In this document: positions 61,538-64,000 of the stretch, one piece after another
Layout: each line of letters begins with the position of its first letter
Position numbering within the stretch: the stretch's first letter is position 1
Assembly: GCF_004341685.1 (NCBI RefSeq)
Contig: NZ_SMAA01000001.1
Location: 124,001-188,000, forward strand
Direction: 5' to 3'
From: Pectinatus cerevisiiphilus
GTDB lineage: Bacteria > Bacillota > Negativicutes > Selenomonadales > Selenomonadaceae
DNA: 64,000 nt
Position numbers and translations under genes: made by a program
Notes under the pieces: model-generated
Told to the model about the DNA's origin: nothing
Database searches by the model: none
Seen by the model: only the letters and a program-made list of their open reading frames with translations

Positions 61538-63880
61538 TTATTCGGCTTTGTTGCCAGTACGGTACATTTTTATCGGTTCAGGATTGGCAGTGAGTTCCCA
61601 AATTCCGCACGGGCAAACACCAGCACAGATACCGCAGCCGATACATTTATTACCATCGGATTTATATTCGATGATTCCCATACCGTGATCTATGCGGTCA
61701 ATGGCTTTTTCCGGACAAGAGTCAAGACAGGTCTTGCAGTCACGGCAAGTACCGCAGCTCACGCAGCGATCTACATCACCGATTGGTTCGGGCAGGTCAG
61801 TGTGATGGTATTTTTCAAAATATTCCTTGTCGAGGGTGTCTGCACTGACTTCTTTCTTTTCAGGGAAGGTAGGAACATCTTTGTGCAATACATACGCATC
61901 AGCATAATAGGCGGCCTTATTGCCGGAGCCAATAGCATCTACTAGTCGACCGGGTTTTATTACGTCACCGGCGGCAAATACACCATCGAGAATAGCATTG
62001 TCTTTTCCGGGGACAAGCCAATCACGGAATTTCTTTATACTGTCATTTTGCGGCAGATAATCTAAGATAGGGGCTTCACCGATAGAAACAATAACCATAT
62101 CTCCTTCGATGAACCGTCCGTTATTATCATAGATGCCATCATCGGTTATCTTTGCTGTCATGAACGGCCATACAAGCTTACCACCCATTTGTTCGATGTG
62201 GTCGATTTCGTTTTGGAACGCGGCAGGTTTTTGGACATCTATACAGGTTACTTTTTCAGCACCCATGTCATAAGCACCACGGGCAGTATCCATACCGGAG
62301 TTACCACAACCGATGACGATGACGTTTTTACCGACATGTGGATGTTCACCACGATTTATGGCTTTGAGAAAAGTCAGGCCCATGGTTAATTTTTCGGCAC
62401 CTTCCCAAGGGAAGAATCTTGATTTGTGTCCACCAGTAGCTACGATTACCGCATCATTTTCTTTTTTGATAGAAGCAAATTTAGCGGTATCTACTTTGTA
62501 TTTAGGAACAAATTTTACACCGGCATCTTCAATGCGTTTTAATTCTGCCTGCAATAATTCATGGGGCAGACGTGCACGTGGAATAACTTGTTCGAGTTTA
62601 CCGCCGATATGGTCATCGTCGTCATAAACCGTTACATCGTGGCCACGCTGTATAAGCTGCCATGCTGCGGCCAATCCGGCTACACCACCGCCGAGGACAG
62701 CTATTTTTTTACCCGTTTTTGTTGCTGGCATGTCGAGCTTGGCATATACAGATTGAAAGCCCAAAGGCCCTATTTGTACAGCTTGGTCAATTTTAGCGCG
62801 GGTACATGCATCCATACATGGATTAGGACAGACAGAAGCGCATACAGAACCAGGAAACGGAGTATATTCCAGAATAAGCTTAACGGCTTCTTCCTGTTTA
62901 TCAGTACGCAGCAGTTTATATCTGAGCTGGGTGGGAATATGTGCCGGACAGGCAAATTCACACGGAGCCGCGTATTTAGCATTGTTCCATACGGGTACGC
63001 GTTGCCGGTAAAGCCCTTTTTCCACCAGATTTTTAACTGCAAAATCATCTACGGCTACATCGCTGAACAGGCCGCCTTTTATCCATTCCTTCTGACGGAA
63101 GGAGCGCATGTCAACGTGTTTTATATTTGTATGTTGTTTTTCTTCAAAGGACAGGGGGCGTAGTTTATGCCATTGGCTCCAATCAGAAAGTTCGTCGTGC
63201 AGTTCTTCTTTTTCTACAGCTTTTAGGAATTCATCCATTCCACCGGAGAGAAAGGCGATATCGCTGGCATCGAGGTCTTCAAGCAGGATATCTGCGGGAT
63301 GGTTGTGGGCACGGCCGCGGAAGTATACTGTACCGCCAACCATGCCAACGCACGGACGTTCACCGAGCACAGAATCAAATTCTTCGCTATCGAAGCCACA
63401 AACGACAGCACGTCCACCGCCCATAAATTCAAAAGCGAAACTGCCGACGTTTTTCAATATCCAGAGCTGAGGTTCTTCATAAAGCGGATCATGTTTCATC
63501 AAAGAACCAGTACGTGTACCGCCGCGGCCGCCAATGTATATTTTACCGCCGGCAGAACAATGGCCGGCAGTGTCACCAGCGTCACCTTTTACGATTATTT
63601 TGCCGCCGGCATTAAGCCAGCCTACGTCTGCTGCCACTGAACCGTCAGCAACGATTTCTGTATTATTGAGGCACATTGAACCCAGGCGCTGACCTGCATT
63701 AGTAACGTGGAAGTGAAGGGTTTTTCCTTCTGGGTGCCATAACGGGCCGCCAATGTCATGCTGACCGGAAGCCGTTATATCAAACTCGGTTTCACCGTTG
63801 GCTACAGCAGCACTGACGGTGAGCAGTAAATCCTGTGTGGACATGCGGTCATGTCCTTTCAGTGTATCTATCTTAAGCAT
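61538..63880 (-). CDS. GXGXG / GltD-type oxidoreductase / ferredoxin fusion
   Basis: A 780-residue protein with three parts. Residues 1-240 look like the C-terminal GXGXG domain of the glutamate synthase large subunit (repeated glycine turns such as VKGDAGDTAGHCSAGG and IYIGGRGGTRTGSL). Residues 280-690 are a GltD-like NAD(P)H:acceptor oxidoreductase with Fe-S cysteines (CEFACPAHIP, CASVCPNPCMDAC), an FAD site (AVLGGGVAGLAAAW) and an NAD(P) site (VIVIGCGNSGMDTARGAYD). The last 75 residues are a ferredoxin domain (CVSCGTCRDCKTCLDSCP, CIGCGICAGVCPCGIW). ATG 63880 follows AAAGGAA. It may pass electrons for glutamate synthesis with the glutamate-synthase-like gene just upstream, whose stop lies 18 nt before this start. 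Confidence 0.85.
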   Translation of the reverse strand: MLKIDTLKGHDRMSTQDLLLTVSAAVANGETEFDITASGQHDIGGPLWHPEGKTLHFHVTNAGQRLGSMCLNNTEIVADGSVAADVGWLNAGGKIIVKGDAGDTAGHCSAGGKIYIGGRGGTRTGSLMKHDPLYEEPQLWILKNVGSFAFEFMGGGRAVVCGFDSEEFDSVLGERPCVGMVGGTVYFRGRAHNHPADILLEDLDASDIAFLSGGMDEFLKAVEKEELHDELSDWSQWHKLRPLSFEEKQHTNIKHVDMRSFRQKEWIKGGLFSDVAVDDFAVKNLVEKGLYRQRVPVWNNAKYAAPCEFACPAHIPTQLRYKLLRTDKQEEAVKLILEYTPFPGSVCASVCPNPCMDACTRAKIDQAVQIGPLGFQSVYAKLDMPATKTGKKIAVLGGGVAGLAAAWQLIQRGHDVTVYDDDDHIGGKLEQVIPRARLPHELLQAELKRIEDAGVKFVPKYKVDTAKFASIKKENDAVIVATGGHKSRFFPWEGAEKLTMGLTFLKAINRGEHPHVGKNVIVIGCGNSGMDTARGAYDMGAEKVTCIDVQKPAAFQNEIDHIEQMGGKLVWPFMTAKITDDGIYDNNGRFIEGDMVIVSIGEAPILDYLPQNDSIKKFRDWLVPGKDNAILDGVFAAGDVIKPGRLVDAIGSGNKAAYYADAYVLHKDVPTFPEKKEVSADTLDKEYFEKYHHTDLPEPIGDVDRCVSCGTCRDCKTCLDSCPEKAIDRIDHGMGIIEYKSDGNKCIGCGICAGVCPCGIWELTANPEPIKMYRTGNKAE

Positions 63881-63897
63881 ATTAAACGGTTCCTTTC

Positions 63898-64000
63898 TCA
63901 GCATACATATTGAAGACCTAATTGTTCAGCAATGGCTTTGTCAGTGGAGACCAAAGCGTCGCTGCGACCTACCGGTAGAGTGCTGTTACCGATAGGAGCC
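63898..64000 (-). CDS. C-terminal tail of a probable glutamate synthase FMN-domain protein (partial)
   Basis: Only the last 33 codons are inside the window. They read APIGNSTLPVGRSDAL, then a segment ending GLQYVC and a TGA stop at 63898-63900. The tail is not diagnostic by itself. Its position 18 nt before a GXGXG/GltD fusion suggests the central FMN-binding synthase domain of a split glutamate synthase (GltB2). The rest lies beyond the window edge. Confidence 0.5.
   Translation of the reverse strand, partial: APIGNSTLPVGRSDALVSTDKAIAEQLGLQYVC

Noticed and set aside
62561-63163. Plus-strand ORF of 200 codons opposite the GltD fusion
   Set aside because: It lies wholly inside a well-supported minus-strand gene and its translation has no recognisable domain.

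Overview
The window reads as chromosome of an anaerobic, low-GC, outer-membrane-bearing Firmicute, most likely a member of the Negativicutes (Selenomonas/Pectinatus-like). This is inference from gene content: strong Shine-Dalgarno sites, many TTG starts and Firmicute-style PTS operons stand beside an RND efflux system, dTDP-sugar and UDP-glucuronate genes, an exported repeat protein and anaerobic tetrapyrrole/cobalamin genes. No phage, CRISPR array or rRNA operon was seen; one tRNA gene (Pro, anticodon GGG) is present.

Layout. 1-5641: the end of an ABC exporter, a RibU-type riboflavin transporter, then a nucleoside/purine salvage cluster (AzgA-type permease, deoB, pyrimidine-nucleoside phosphorylase, cdd). 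5684-24044: a long, visibly AT-richer sugar-catabolism island of three PTS modules: (i) RpiR regulator, GatY aldolase, PfkB kinase, fructose-family EIIBC and EIIA, perhaps for D-tagatose; (ii) gatD, a PRD regulator, EIIA/EIIB/EIIC of the galactitol family, a second gatY and a second PfkB kinase; (iii) a second PRD regulator, ascorbate-type EIIA/EIIB/EIIC, a SIS isomerase, a DHDPS-family aldolase and a KDPG-aldolase relative, whose substrate I cannot name. A 56-bp IS3/IS150-like remnant with a 3-bp target duplication sits in the loop of the terminator that closes module iii.

24367-28289 (minus): DUF362 protein, exported repeat protein, PHP histidinol phosphatase, TSCPD protein. 28701-33947: ugd, rfbC, pduX, cobD, galM. 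34044-36799 (minus): a dehalogenase-like hydrolase with a LeuD/LeuC pair, divergent from a LysR gene. 38111-45650: rfbB, a GAF-PAS-GGDEF protein and an RND efflux operon. 45757-48990 (minus): MFS pump with TetR, ridA and a PdxK/ThiD kinase. 49131-61309: tRNA-Pro and a tetrapyrrole cluster (sirC, hemA, hemC, cobA-hemD, hemB, hemL) interrupted by an amino-acid ABC transporter, a HAD phosphatase and a MerR-amidohydrolase pair. The minus-strand end holds a GXGXG-GltD-ferredoxin fusion and the tail of what looks like a glutamate synthase.

Three genes are broken: the fructose-type EIIBC has an in-frame TGA 23 codons before its natural end; the DHDPS-family aldolase and the RND pump are each frameshifted at a run of seven A. 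The aldolase break is a textbook A AAA AAC slippery heptamer, so sequencing error, decay and programmed frameshifting all remain possible. The strongest candidates for new biology are module iii and several precise regulatory structures: paired RpiR-type palindromes, a 13-bp inverted repeat between divergent promoters, a hairpin that appears to bridge the hemB ribosome site and start codon, and shared leader blocks upstream of surface-polysaccharide genes.
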